Of a DNA stretch of 64,000 nucleotides, positions 52,824 through 61,930 are shown in pieces. Where the stretch lies: positions 1,302,001 to 1,366,000 of the forward strand of contig NZ_AP025515.1 in NCBI RefSeq assembly GCF_024347655.1, written 5' to 3'. Numbering within the stretch: position 1 is the stretch's first letter; each line of letters opens with the position of its first letter. The position numbers and the translations under genes were made by a program. Source of the DNA: Vibrio toranzoniae (GTDB taxonomy: Bacteria; Pseudomonadota; Gammaproteobacteria; Enterobacterales; Vibrionaceae). Under the pieces are notes generated by a model, which saw only the letters and a program-made list of their open reading frames with translations, was not told where the DNA came from and did no database searches.

Positions 52824-55580
52824 TTATAAATCGACTACGATTGTTTTTGTTACTGTGGCGCCTTGGTCATCAATTATCTTTAGCGTTACTTCATGCTTTC
52901 CGTATGAAGGGAAGATAGAAGTGAAGGTGCGACCTCGTTTTACTTTTCCATTTGGAAGCGTCCATTCGGTATCAACAATACGACCATCGCTGTCTGAACT
53001 TGTAGACCACATGGTTACCCAGCGTCCCAAGTGGATGTACTTCGCACTTGCTTCCGGTAGGGCGTTCGGAGATTCAACACTCACTACAGAACTGAACGAA
53101 TCAGTGGCGCCTTTGTCGTCGACAACGGTCAAATTCACCGTGTATTCTCCGGCTTGCTCGTAAGACCAAGTTGGTGCCACGTCGTTACTTGTTGTGCCGT
53201 TGCCAAAGTCCCATAGGTAACTGGAGATCTCACCGTCTTGATCAGAGCTGAAGTTGCTTGCAGAAACGTTCAGGCCAGTAACATTGAGCTCGAAGCTCGC
53301 AGTAGGGGTGACGTTGTGTTGGCTTACTTTAGATAAGCGCACCACACCGTATTCGTTGTTGTCACTCTGATTCACAATATCAACGACTAAGCCAAATTCA
53401 GTCAAGATACGTCCTGAATCAGGTGCTTGTGGAGACGAATAATCTTGGTCGTCAGAGAAGCTAGCATTGCCAAGCAAACTGGTATCTTCAAGTACATCAT
53501 TGTCGCTGTTTACAAGACGCATTGGAGTATGATCTTTGAGTGAGAACGCAGCATCACGAACTTGGTAGCGAGTTTGGGCAACTTCGCCTGAGTTTTCCCA
53601 TACCATGGCATTTTGGTCTGCGTCTACAACACCTAACCAACCTTCGCCTGGGTGCTTACCTACCCAGTTATCAGTCAGTGACTCGTCTACGTACCAAATG
53701 ATCAAACCCGGATCGAATGAGATCAGTTGACCCATACGTTTAATGTTAGCTAGACCTTCATCAACGTCCATGTGGCTACGCCATTGCAGAAGGTAGTAGT
53801 GTTGAGCTTGATGAAATCCATTACTCAGCTTGTAGCCATTAAGGGCGAAGGTGGAGTTGCTTTCACCATCGTCTATTGAGGTGACTTCACCATCAACGAT
53901 CACACTGAGGTTATCCAGATAGAAGCCTTCCATCGCCAAGCCACCATCGGTGAGGTACTCAAACGAAAGCTCTACTTCTTGGCCTGCCCATTGTGAAACA
54001 TCGAATTCAGCATCAATCCAACCGCCAGACTCGCCACCAATAGCAGGTACGAGACCTGTGTTGTATGGGTCGTCCATTGAGGTAATGTTACCTGCGATGG
54101 CTTGTCCATTAATGAGTACGCGCGCAAAGTCGTAATCTTTTTCAATCTCATACCAAGTTTTGAACGAAAGCAGAGCAGAATCACCGGCTGGAATCACCAA
54201 TTTGCGAGTCATGCTGTTTTTCAGGTCATCACCTTTTTGAGAGTGAAATGAATACTCACCAGCAAACGGTTTTAAACCTTCGATTTGTTTTTCAGGAAGA
54301 TCCACTTTAATCATGTTCGGACGGCTGTTATCCGTCGTTTGGAACAGCGTATAAACTTGTGGGTTGTCTTCAAGGTCATCAATCGAGATTTGATCATCGT
54401 TAATCCAACGACCGCCAATCGATTTTTGTAAGAAGTGTTTTGCCCAAGAGCTGAATGCCGTTGGTTGTGTGCCACCAATTTTGCCAGCCCAGCTACCCGA
54501 AGACATGATTGACCAATAAGAGACAGGTTCACCCTTGCCTGTGTATTGAGTGTCGTATTCGTCTGGTAGACCCAAATCGTGGCCATATTCATGGGCACAA
54601 ACACCAGCTGCCGCATCAATCGGTTGAATGGTGTAATCAAATGCCGCGTATTGGCCACCAAAGCGGTCAGGAAGCGAGCTAGAGGTACCTTCAAGCACAT
54701 GTGTACGACCTAGGTTGAATCGGTGAGACCAGATTGCATCAGGGCCTAGCACACCACCACCGGCTTCTTCGCCAACAGATGCGTGAAATACCATCAGGTG
54801 ATCAATCACGCCATCGGGTTCACGGAAGTTTCCGTCACCGTCGTAATCGTAGCGATCTTCGATATCGTAATCGGCTAGGTTGATACTAGGATCCTGAGCC
54901 AGTTGATTCAGCGCTTCGCGAACCAATTCTTGTGCGTTGAGATCGTTGTCGGTCGTCGGGGAATTACCACCATAGAAAGATGCAGGTTTCGAGGCGCGAT
55001 ACCAACCCGCGGCTTGACCTGCAACGCTGTAACTATCACCTGATTCGCTTTGGTAATACTGACGCATAGAGATTAGGTTTTCGCCACTTGGCCCTGTGTA
55101 GCCAGAATTTGAAAACAGCAACTCTTGATAATGCTCAGGGTTGTAGCTCTCGTACAACATCTGAGTGTGTTCTTCGGTCAGCTTGTTGTCATCCCAGTTC
55201 AAATCAGGGAAGTCGACCAGTAGAGCGAGCACTTTATCGGTACGCTTGGTGTCGACTTCTAAAGCAAAGACGCTTGCTTTGTTAACGCCAGATCCTTTTT
55301 CTATGGCTTTGAGTATTTTCGCTCGTTGCTCAAGCGCTTTTTTGCCGAATTGTGCATCGCCCTTAAAACCGGAATTGATCTTATTTTTCAAGTAACGGTC
55401 AAGAGCATTGTGTTTTGCCACAGCGGTTGCATCTTGATCGACTAAGCCTTGTCTTACTAGCATTTCAATCAGTTTGTCTTCATTAACAACACCTAAATCA
55501 ATCGGTGTTTTAGCATAACTGCTGACGCTAAATAGAGTAAGCATTGCTGAGGCCAACAATGTTTTTCTCATTATCTTCAT
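52824..55580 (-). CDS. prtV: Secreted M6-family metalloprotease PrtV
   Basis: A 918-residue precursor with signal peptide (to about residue 23, SSYAKT), an N-terminal propeptide (about 25-105), a peptidase M6 domain with the zinc motif HEYGHDLGLPDEYD (H330, E331) and two PKD domains at the C-terminus (about 735-825 and 835-918, marked by LNVTGLNVSASNFSSDQDGEI and WDFGNGTTS). The length is, from memory, the same as PrtV of V. cholerae, a secreted virulence- and grazing-related protease. ATG 55580 is chosen for the AAAAGGAAATG context; the frame starts 14 codons earlier. It is preceded in the same transcript by the small propeptide-like gene at 55629. Confidence 0.92.
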   Translation of the reverse strand: MKIMRKTLLASAMLTLFSVSSYAKTPIDLGVVNEDKLIEMLVRQGLVDQDATAVAKHNALDRYLKNKINSGFKGDAQFGKKALEQRAKILKAIEKGSGVNKASVFALEVDTKRTDKVLALLVDFPDLNWDDNKLTEEHTQMLYESYNPEHYQELLFSNSGYTGPSGENLISMRQYYQSESGDSYSVAGQAAGWYRASKPASFYGGNSPTTDNDLNAQELVREALNQLAQDPSINLADYDIEDRYDYDGDGNFREPDGVIDHLMVFHASVGEEAGGGVLGPDAIWSHRFNLGRTHVLEGTSSSLPDRFGGQYAAFDYTIQPIDAAAGVCAHEYGHDLGLPDEYDTQYTGKGEPVSYWSIMSSGSWAGKIGGTQPTAFSSWAKHFLQKSIGGRWINDDQISIDDLEDNPQVYTLFQTTDNSRPNMIKVDLPEKQIEGLKPFAGEYSFHSQKGDDLKNSMTRKLVIPAGDSALLSFKTWYEIEKDYDFARVLINGQAIAGNITSMDDPYNTGLVPAIGGESGGWIDAEFDVSQWAGQEVELSFEYLTDGGLAMEGFYLDNLSVIVDGEVTSIDDGESNSTFALNGYKLSNGFHQAQHYYLLQWRSHMDVDEGLANIKRMGQLISFDPGLIIWYVDESLTDNWVGKHPGEGWLGVVDADQNAMVWENSGEVAQTRYQVRDAAFSLKDHTPMRLVNSDNDVLEDTSLLGNASFSDDQDYSSPQAPDSGRILTEFGLVVDIVNQSDNNEYGVVRLSKVSQHNVTPTASFELNVTGLNVSASNFSSDQDGEISSYLWDFGNGTTSNDVAPTWSYEQAGEYTVNLTVVDDKGATDSFSSVVSVESPNALPEASAKYIHLGRWVTMWSTSSDSDGRIVDTEWTLPNGKVKRGRTFTSIFPSYGKHEVTLKIIDDQGATVTKTIVVDL

Positions 55581-55628
55581 TACATTTCCTTTTTTGTATT
55601 TCCATGTCGATATCAGAATCAACTTGCC

Positions 55629-55973
55629 TTATTCGGAACGGTTGTCCGAGTTCGGCTTAATACACTCTTTTGGTGTTTTAGGTATCTGACGTTTATTAGT
55701 TGATTTGCTTGTATTAACTAACTTGTTGGTATCCGCTATCTCATTTGTATTACCTGTTTCTTGTCTTTTTTTTGAATCAAACTGACGGCCTTTCATTTGC
55801 TTCGCGTTGAGGTAGATACGTAAAGCTTCATGATTGTCCTCGTAGGTTAAGCCAGGACAAATAACGCCTCGTTCAATCAATGCCTTAAGCAACAGTTCAT
55901 CATTCTCAATGGTGGAAGCCTGTGACAGTGAGGAAATAAGTAGAACCATTAAAGTCATTGTTTTGTGTGACAT
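55629..55973 (-). CDS. Small secreted protein resembling the PrtV propeptide
   Basis: The 114-residue protein has a signal peptide (to about residue 19, LSQAST), then a segment closely similar in pattern to the PrtV propeptide: NDELLLKALIERGV against NEDKLIEMLVRQGL, and HEALRIYLNAK against HNALDRYLKNK (6 of 11 identical). A hydrophilic, Thr/Asn/Lys-rich tail follows, with two cysteines in all of the mature part. It lies 48 bases upstream of prtV on the same strand and is probably cotranscribed. A secreted chaperone or inhibitor of PrtV is the inferred role; V. cholerae has a small gene at the same place, from memory. Confidence 0.7.
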   Translation of the reverse strand: MSHKTMTLMVLLISSLSQASTIENDELLLKALIERGVICPGLTYEDNHEALRIYLNAKQMKGRQFDSKKRQETGNTNEIADTNKLVNTSKSTNKRQIPKTPKECIKPNSDNRSE

Positions 55974-56689
55974 TTTATATCAAGCCATCAGTTTTGATTA
56001 TGTAACAAAATATATTTATATAATTGGCCGATCAAACAGATAATTATTACAAGTTATTATTCGTTCCGATTTCAACATTAATAGTTAATATCAAACAGTG
56101 ACTGTTATTTATTTTATTGTCAGTTATTTAGTGGGGTTGGATGCATTAATAGTTGATAGTTTTAATGTTTAATAATAGTGCCGAAGAGATAACTATTATT
56201 CTGGAGGGCGCTTTGCACAAGGTTTAGTATTATAATTAATCGATTAAATCTTTTATTGCCGATGTTTAAAAAAATGCATGTAATAATTGAGTGTTTAATA
56301 AATATCTAGGTTGAAAATTATTTCTACTCAAATATCAATAATTAGGCAATTAAGTCCTACTTAAAGTGCTTCAATGGAAGGGATTTCTCAATTGGTCAAT
56401 AACCCGTCACCAAATGAAAGCCCAAGCCTATGAACACTTTGTTGAGCGAGTGCTGCGTAATGACTTAAACATTCGCAAATTTCATGCTTCAATGTCGATA
56501 CGAACAGTATAATTCAGTACAGCTGTTAACTTGTAATGAGCCCGGTGTTTTGTAATCTCTGTGACGCACCCGTTTATATTTGTATAAAAAGCAATCATTT
56601 ACAAAGATTGTGACATTCATATTTTGTCATAATTTAATTTATTGTATATATTCGCCTGTTATAACGTATAAATATAAAAGTTAATAAAA
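55974..56689. other. AT-rich intergenic region with one possible gene remnant
   Basis: About 715 bases with low GC. A frame from about 56360 to a TAA at 56512 reads LQWKGFLNWSITRHQ, then AYEHFVERVLRNDLNIRKFH, which looks coding-like but has no start with a ribosome-binding site; an ATG lies at 56414. It may be a remnant of a lost gene or transposase. Nothing else is recognised apart from the promoter area of the chemoreceptor at 56690. Confidence 0.35.
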
Positions 56690-58252
56690 ATGAACGTCAG
56701 CTCAGCTTCTCAATCTCGCGAAACACTTTTAAATGAAAACGAACAACTTGTCTCGACAACCGACCTAAAAGGTGTGATTACTTACAGCAATGATGCTTTT
56801 TGTCGCATCGCAGAATACAGCCAACAAGAAATGCTAGGGCAACACCACAATATCGTGAGGCATAACGACATGCCCAAAGCCGCTTTTGCGGATATGTGGG
56901 TTAACCTAAAGCAAGGCAAAGCGTGGCGCGGTATCGTAAAAAATAAAACCCAATCCGGTGGCTACTACTGGGTCGACGCTTATGTCACACCAATTTACGA
57001 CAATGGCAAGGTGAGTGGGTATCAGTCTGTTCGTGTTAAGCCTAAAAATGAGTGGGTACAAGTTGCAGACAAGGCTTATCAAAGCTTATTGAAGGCAGAA
57101 AAGTCGGGCCGCCAATGGTCACTGCAGATCAGTGACAGTGTTCGCTATGCCGTGTTGTTGGGTTCTTTGGCCGCGCCTCTGGTTTCAAACCTAATCGAAG
57201 TAGGACAAGTGTCGCAATGGGCCCTTAGCTTGCTGCCTGTTTCTGCATTAGCTCTGCTTTTCCGACAAGAGCTGATTGATACTCCTTTACAGCTGAAAAA
57301 CCTGCAATCGAAATTCGATAGCGTGAGCCGCCTTGTTTATTCAGGTAACAGTAAGTTCTCTATCGCCGATTTCCATTTGAAGCTGTTGTCTGCGCGAATC
57401 AGAACAGTGTTAGGCCGTATGACGGATTCAGCCAAGCCGTTACAAGATTTAGCCGACAATCTGAATGCCACGTCATTTGAAGTATCAGCAGCGTTAGATC
57501 AGCAAACAAAAGACATACTTCAAGTACGTGAAGCAACGGAAGAGGTTGAAGTAACCGCGAATGAGGTCTCTTCTCTCACTGAAGAAGCCCATCAAATTGT
57601 CGACGTTACTCTGCAAACCTGTGCGGGTGCGAAAGAGAGTATTAATCAAACCCACCAAAACCTAGAAAGCTTGGCTTCTCAGGCTGAAAAGGCGACTCAA
57701 ACGACTTACCAATTGAGCGACCAAGCGCAAAGTGTCAGCAAGATAATGGAAGAGATAGGTGGCATTGCCGAGCAAACCAACTTGTTGGCATTGAATGCAG
57801 CGATAGAAGCGGCGAGAGCGGGGGAACAAGGTCGAGGCTTCGCGGTGGTTGCTGATGAAGTCCGTGCGTTATCAGGCCGCACATCTAAGGCGACGGTTCA
57901 AATTAAAGAGAGTATTGATACTATGCTAACGACGATTGAAGGTTGGCAGAAAGATATTTTGGCTAACAGAGAACAAACGGACGCGTGTGGTGATGTGGCG
58001 AAGGTGAGTGCAGAGCGCTTGTCTGAAGTCGAAACTTTAATGCAATCGATGAACGAGTTAATGCAGTCGGTTGAAAGCTCCGCGCATAAACAGCGTCAGC
58101 TATCGAGTGACGTAAACCTTCATATGCAGTCTATCGCATCAACTGCCGAGCAAAACCTAGTGGCGACACATTCAGTTAAAGATCATTCGAAAGAGCTCAA
58201 AGAACAAGTGAATGAATTCTATCAATTGGCGAAGCGCTTCGAAGAGAAATAG
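56690..58252 (+). CDS. Aer-like chemoreceptor with N-terminal PAS domain
   Basis: The 520-residue protein has an N-terminal PAS domain (about 15-115, STTDLKGVITYSNDAFCRIAEYS and NIVRHNDMPKAAFADMW), a pair of membrane helices (about 150-195) and a C-terminal signalling domain with TNLLALNAAIEAARAGEQGRGFAVVADEVRALS. The PAS sequence is of the Aer type that binds FAD and senses redox or oxygen. No HAMP-sized gap is obvious but a short linker follows the helices. The start has AAGTTAATAAAA upstream, a weak ribosome-binding site. Confidence 0.9.
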   Translation: MNVSSASQSRETLLNENEQLVSTTDLKGVITYSNDAFCRIAEYSQQEMLGQHHNIVRHNDMPKAAFADMWVNLKQGKAWRGIVKNKTQSGGYYWVDAYVTPIYDNGKVSGYQSVRVKPKNEWVQVADKAYQSLLKAEKSGRQWSLQISDSVRYAVLLGSLAAPLVSNLIEVGQVSQWALSLLPVSALALLFRQELIDTPLQLKNLQSKFDSVSRLVYSGNSKFSIADFHLKLLSARIRTVLGRMTDSAKPLQDLADNLNATSFEVSAALDQQTKDILQVREATEEVEVTANEVSSLTEEAHQIVDVTLQTCAGAKESINQTHQNLESLASQAEKATQTTYQLSDQAQSVSKIMEEIGGIAEQTNLLALNAAIEAARAGEQGRGFAVVADEVRALSGRTSKATVQIKESIDTMLTTIEGWQKDILANREQTDACGDVAKVSAERLSEVETLMQSMNELMQSVESSAHKQRQLSSDVNLHMQSIASTAEQNLVATHSVKDHSKELKEQVNEFYQLAKRFEEK

Positions 58253-58284
58253 TCGTTAAAGACAAGCTGAATGAGGGATAAGAG

Positions 58285-58314
58285 AAAGCCTTGCGAAATG
58301 AGCAGGGCTTTTTT
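58285..58314 (+). terminator. Terminator after the Aer-like chemoreceptor
   Basis: AAGCCTTGC (58286-58294) pairs with GCAGGGCTT (58302-58310) with one G-U pair and runs into T6. Confidence 0.75.
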
Positions 58315-58357
58315 GTGGGTCAAAAGAACAGTTAACAGATTAACAGGCAACAGATAC

Positions 58358-58388
58358 AAAAAAGCCCCGCATTTTCATGCGGGGCTTT
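58358..58388 (-). terminator. Terminator of the talB-tkt operon
   Basis: AAAGCCCCGCAT (58361-58372) pairs perfectly with ATGCGGGGCTTT (58377-58388) around TTTC; on the minus strand a run of T follows. It lies downstream of tkt. Confidence 0.85.
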
Positions 58389-58432
58389 CAGTATGTATCA
58401 ACCCATTTAAGGGCGAGACAATTTAATCAAGA

Positions 58433-60430
58433 CTAAGCTAGAAGCTCTTTTGCTGTATTTACTACGTTTTCAGTAGTGAAACCGAACATCTTGAATAGCT
58501 CGCCTGCTGGTGCAGATTCGCCGAACGTTGTCATGCCGATGATCTTGCCACCGAAACCAACGTACTTGTACCAGAAGTCAGCGATGCCCGCTTCTACTGC
58601 GATACGAGCAGTAACGTCAGATGGCAGTACAGACTCACGGTATTCAGCGTCTTGCTTGTCGAACGCGTCAGTTGCAGGCATAGATACTAGACGTACTTTC
58701 TTACCTTCAGCGGTTAGTTCAGCCGCAGCGCTAACCGCTAGCTCAACTTCAGAACCTGTTGCGATAAGGATAAGCTCTGGCTTGCCAGCACAATCTTTCA
58801 GGATGTAACCACCCTTAGCGATGTTAGCCACTTGCTCAGCGTCACGATCTTGTTGTGCAAGATTTTGACGAGAGAAGATAAGTGCAGAAGGACCATCTTT
58901 ACGCTCGATTGCCAGTTTCCAAGCAACAGCTGACTCAACTTGGTCACATGGACGCCATGTACTCATGTTTGGAGTCAGACGTAGAGATGCGATTTGCTCA
59001 ACCGGTTGGTGAGTAGGACCATCTTCGCCTAGGCCGATAGAATCGTGCGTGTAAACTTGGATGTTCTGAGTTTTCATCAGAGCCGCCATACGCATAGCGT
59101 TACGTGCGTATTCCATGAACATTAGGAACGTTGCGCCATAGGGTACGAAACCACCGTGCAGAGCGATACCGTTCATGATAGCCGTCATACCGAATTCACG
59201 TACACCGTAGTGGATGTAGTTACCAGAGAAGTCGTTTGCTTCAAGCGACTTAGAACCAGACCACATAGTCAGGTTAGAAGGCGCAAGGTCAGCAGAGCCG
59301 CCCATGAATTCAGGTAGCATAGCACCGAACGCTTCTAGAGCATTTTGAGATGCTTTACGTGATGCGATGTTTGCTGGGTTAGCTTGAAGATCAGCGATGA
59401 TTGCCGATGCTTTCTCTTCCCACTGTGCAGGAAGATCACCGTTTACGCGGCGTTTGAATTCAGCTGCCAGCTCAGGGTATGCTGCTTCATAAGCTGCAAG
59501 TTTCTCGTTCCACGCTGCTTCCTTAGCTGCGCCTGCTTCTTTCGCATCCCACTCTGCGTAAACTTCCGACGGAATTTCAAAAGGACCGTGCTCCCAACCT
59601 AGTTGTTTACGAGTTGCTGCGATTTCGTCAGCGCCTAAAGGTGCACCGTGACAGTCGTGCGTACCTGCTTTGTTTGGAGAACCAAAGCCAATCACTGTTT
59701 TAGTACAGATAAGAGTAGGACGAGGGTCCGCTTTAGCCGCTTCGATAGCTGCGTTGATCGCGTCAGAGTCGTGACCATCTACCGCTGGGATTACGTGCCA
59801 GCCGTATGCTTCAAAACGCTTAGGGGTATCGTCAGAGAACCAACCTTCAACTTCGCCATCGATAGAGATGCCGTTGTCATCCCAGAAAGCAACCAGCTTA
59901 CCAAGACCTAGCGTACCAGCTAGAGAACAAGCTTCGTGAGAAATACCTTCCATCAGACAACCATCACCCATGAATGCATAAGTGTAGTGGTCTACGATGT
60001 CGTGGCCTTCTTTGTTGAACTGTGCTGCCAGTGCTTTCTCTGCCATCGCCATACCAACAGCGTTGGTGATGCCTTGACCTAGAGGACCAGTCGTTGTTTC
60101 GATACCTGGTGCGTAGCCGTACTCTGGGTGACCAGGAGTCTTAGAGTGCAGTTGACGGAAGTTCTTAAGATCTTCAATTGAAAGCTCGTAACCTGCTAGG
60201 TGAAGCAGAGAGTAAATCAGCATTGAGCCGTGGCCGTTAGACAGGATAAAACGGTCGCGGTCAGCCCACTCTGGGTTAGATGGGTTGTGGTTTAGGTGAG
60301 AGCGCCAAAGAACTTCAGCGATGTCAGCCATACCCATAGGTGCGCCTGGGTGACCAGAGTTTGCTTGTTGAACACCGTCCATGCTAAGCGCACGAATAGC
60401 GTTAGCAAGATGCTTTCTAGATTGAGTCAT
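58433..60430 (-). CDS. tkt: Transketolase
   Basis: A 665-residue transketolase: N-terminal LANAIRALSMDGVQQANSGHPGAPMG, the thiamin-diphosphate motif GDGCLMEGISHEACSLAG..NNISI-like (GDGCLMEG then DDNGISIDGEV), and the pyrimidine domain with GVREFGMTAIMNGIALHGG. It moves two-carbon units in the pentose phosphate pathway. The start at ATG 60430 has GGAAG upstream; an alternative TTG lies four codons earlier. It follows talB in one operon. Its cofactor is TPP, the product of the thi locus in the same window. Confidence 0.96.
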   Translation of the reverse strand: MTQSRKHLANAIRALSMDGVQQANSGHPGAPMGMADIAEVLWRSHLNHNPSNPEWADRDRFILSNGHGSMLIYSLLHLAGYELSIEDLKNFRQLHSKTPGHPEYGYAPGIETTTGPLGQGITNAVGMAMAEKALAAQFNKEGHDIVDHYTYAFMGDGCLMEGISHEACSLAGTLGLGKLVAFWDDNGISIDGEVEGWFSDDTPKRFEAYGWHVIPAVDGHDSDAINAAIEAAKADPRPTLICTKTVIGFGSPNKAGTHDCHGAPLGADEIAATRKQLGWEHGPFEIPSEVYAEWDAKEAGAAKEAAWNEKLAAYEAAYPELAAEFKRRVNGDLPAQWEEKASAIIADLQANPANIASRKASQNALEAFGAMLPEFMGGSADLAPSNLTMWSGSKSLEANDFSGNYIHYGVREFGMTAIMNGIALHGGFVPYGATFLMFMEYARNAMRMAALMKTQNIQVYTHDSIGLGEDGPTHQPVEQIASLRLTPNMSTWRPCDQVESAVAWKLAIERKDGPSALIFSRQNLAQQDRDAEQVANIAKGGYILKDCAGKPELILIATGSEVELAVSAAAELTAEGKKVRLVSMPATDAFDKQDAEYRESVLPSDVTARIAVEAGIADFWYKYVGFGGKIIGMTTFGESAPAGELFKMFGFTTENVVNTAKELLA

Positions 60431-60481
60431 AATTGCTTCCAAATAGAGTTAAAGTTTGAAATAGTAAATTTGATATGAAGA

Positions 60482-60508
60482 GGGGAACGCAAACGTTCCC
60501 CCTTTTTT
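60482..60508. terminator. Hairpin between talB and tkt
   Basis: GGGGAACG (60482-60489) pairs with CGTTCCCC (60494-60501) around CAAA. The T-run lies on the plus-strand side, so in the operon direction it is a poor terminator; it may protect talB mRNA. It also contains GCAAACGTTC, similar to the half-sites found before talB. Confidence 0.55.
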
Positions 60509-60520
60509 AATTCTTAGTGA

Positions 60521-61471
60521 TTACAGCTTAGCTGCGATCATGTCTTCTAGTTTGCCTTGGTCAACGGCGAAATTGCGGATGCCTTCAGCCAGTTTCTCTA
60601 CAGCCATTGGGTCTTGGTTGTGATCCCATAGGAACTCAGCGTGAGTCATGGCTGCAGGACGCTCTTTAGTACCGTTAGAGTCGATTAGCTTCTCTACGAC
60701 TTCGCCTTCCGCTGCTTCTAGGTCTGCTAGAAGTTGAGGAGCGATAGTTAGACGGTCACAGCCAGCAAGTTCAAGGATCTCGCCGATGTTACGGAAGCTT
60801 GCGCCCATAACAACTGTCTTGTAACCGTGCTCTTTGTAGTAGTTGTAGATGTCTGAAACAGAGATAACGCCTGGATCTTCTTGAGCTTCGAAATCACGAC
60901 CTTCTTTCGCTTTGTACCAGTCCATGATGCGACCAACGAAAGGAGAGATAAGGAATACGCCAGCTTCAGCACAAGCACGTGCTTGAGCGAAAGAGAATAG
61001 AAGCGTCAGGTTACAGTTGATGCCTTCTTTCTCTAGGATTTCAGCTGCACGGATGCCTTCCCAAGTAGAAGCCAGTTTGATAAGGATACGGTCGTTAGTG
61101 ATGCCAGCGTCGTTGTACATTTTGATAAGCTGACGCGCTTTAGCAACGCTGCCTTCCATGTCGTAAGAAAGACGAGCATCTACTTCAGTAGAGATGCGGC
61201 CAGGTACAACTTTCAGGATTTCTTTACCAATGTTCACGTTAAGCATGTCGCAAGTGTCTTGAACTTGTTGTGCTTTGTCTTCGCTTTGTGCTTTAGCGTA
61301 TTCGATAGAAGCATCGATTAGAGGTGCGTACTCAGCAATTTGAGCGGCTTTAAGAATTAGAGATGGGTTAGTTGTTGCATCTTCAGGAGTGTACTTGCTG
61401 ATAGCTTCAATATCGCCAGTGTCAGCTACAACAGTGGTTAGTTTACGAAGTTGCTCTAATTTATTGCTCAT
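60521..61471 (-). CDS. talB: Transaldolase
   Basis: A 316-residue class I transaldolase: MSNKLEQLRKLTTVVADTGDI, the Schiff-base lysine in ILIKLASTWEG, and NLTLLFSFAQARACAEAGVFLISPFVGRI. It exchanges three-carbon units in the pentose phosphate pathway. ATG 61471 is chosen because AGGA lies 9 bases upstream and the family length fits; the frame continues 20 codons further up. First gene of talB-tkt and divergent from the SorC-family regulator. Confidence 0.96.
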   Translation of the reverse strand: MSNKLEQLRKLTTVVADTGDIEAISKYTPEDATTNPSLILKAAQIAEYAPLIDASIEYAKAQSEDKAQQVQDTCDMLNVNIGKEILKVVPGRISTEVDARLSYDMEGSVAKARQLIKMYNDAGITNDRILIKLASTWEGIRAAEILEKEGINCNLTLLFSFAQARACAEAGVFLISPFVGRIMDWYKAKEGRDFEAQEDPGVISVSDIYNYYKEHGYKTVVMGASFRNIGEILELAGCDRLTIAPQLLADLEAAEGEVVEKLIDSNGTKERPAAMTHAEFLWDHNQDPMAVEKLAEGIRNFAVDQGKLEDMIAAKL

Positions 61472-61601
61472 TTTGATCATCCTATGTATCGCAGAAGACC
61501 TCTTTAATGGGAGAGGTGCGGGCATTTGCAAGCTAACTAATGAAGTTTCTCAAGGTTGTACCAGTGAATTAAACTTACATTAATTTAAATTTTTCTCCGA
61601 A

Positions 61602-61841
61602 CGAACATTTGCACGGAACATATGATCGCTCGATGAGTAAATGATGTAGCCATATTTATCCGATCTAGCGTCAAAGTCAACGGTAAATAGTACTGTATGG
61701 TGACTTCAGTCAAATATATTTCGCTCTAGTAATTATGGGGTATGTAAGCAAACGTTTAACGGTCAAATTGAGCCTAACTAATCAATCGCAAAATCAAGGT
61801 TACTATGCTGAGCAAATGTTTCTTGCTGTTACATATGTTCG
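61602..61841. promoter_or_regulatory. Mirrored half-sites between talB and the SorC regulator
   Basis: On the talB side GAACATTTGC (61603-61612) and GGAACATATG (61615-61624) lie two bases apart. On the regulator side their reverse complements appear: GCAAATGTTT (61812-61821) and ACATATGTTC (61831-61840). A weaker GCAAACGTTTA sits at about 61750. Paired, mirrored sites of this kind fit an oligomeric SorC-type repressor that loops the DNA. Confidence 0.55.
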
Positions 61842-61930
61842 GGGTGTAAGCTTGTTTATCGCTTACTGAAACCTCCTATATTAGGAAGTACAGCAGGTAA
61901 AATAATTGTTAAATATTGGTTGAGTGGTAT

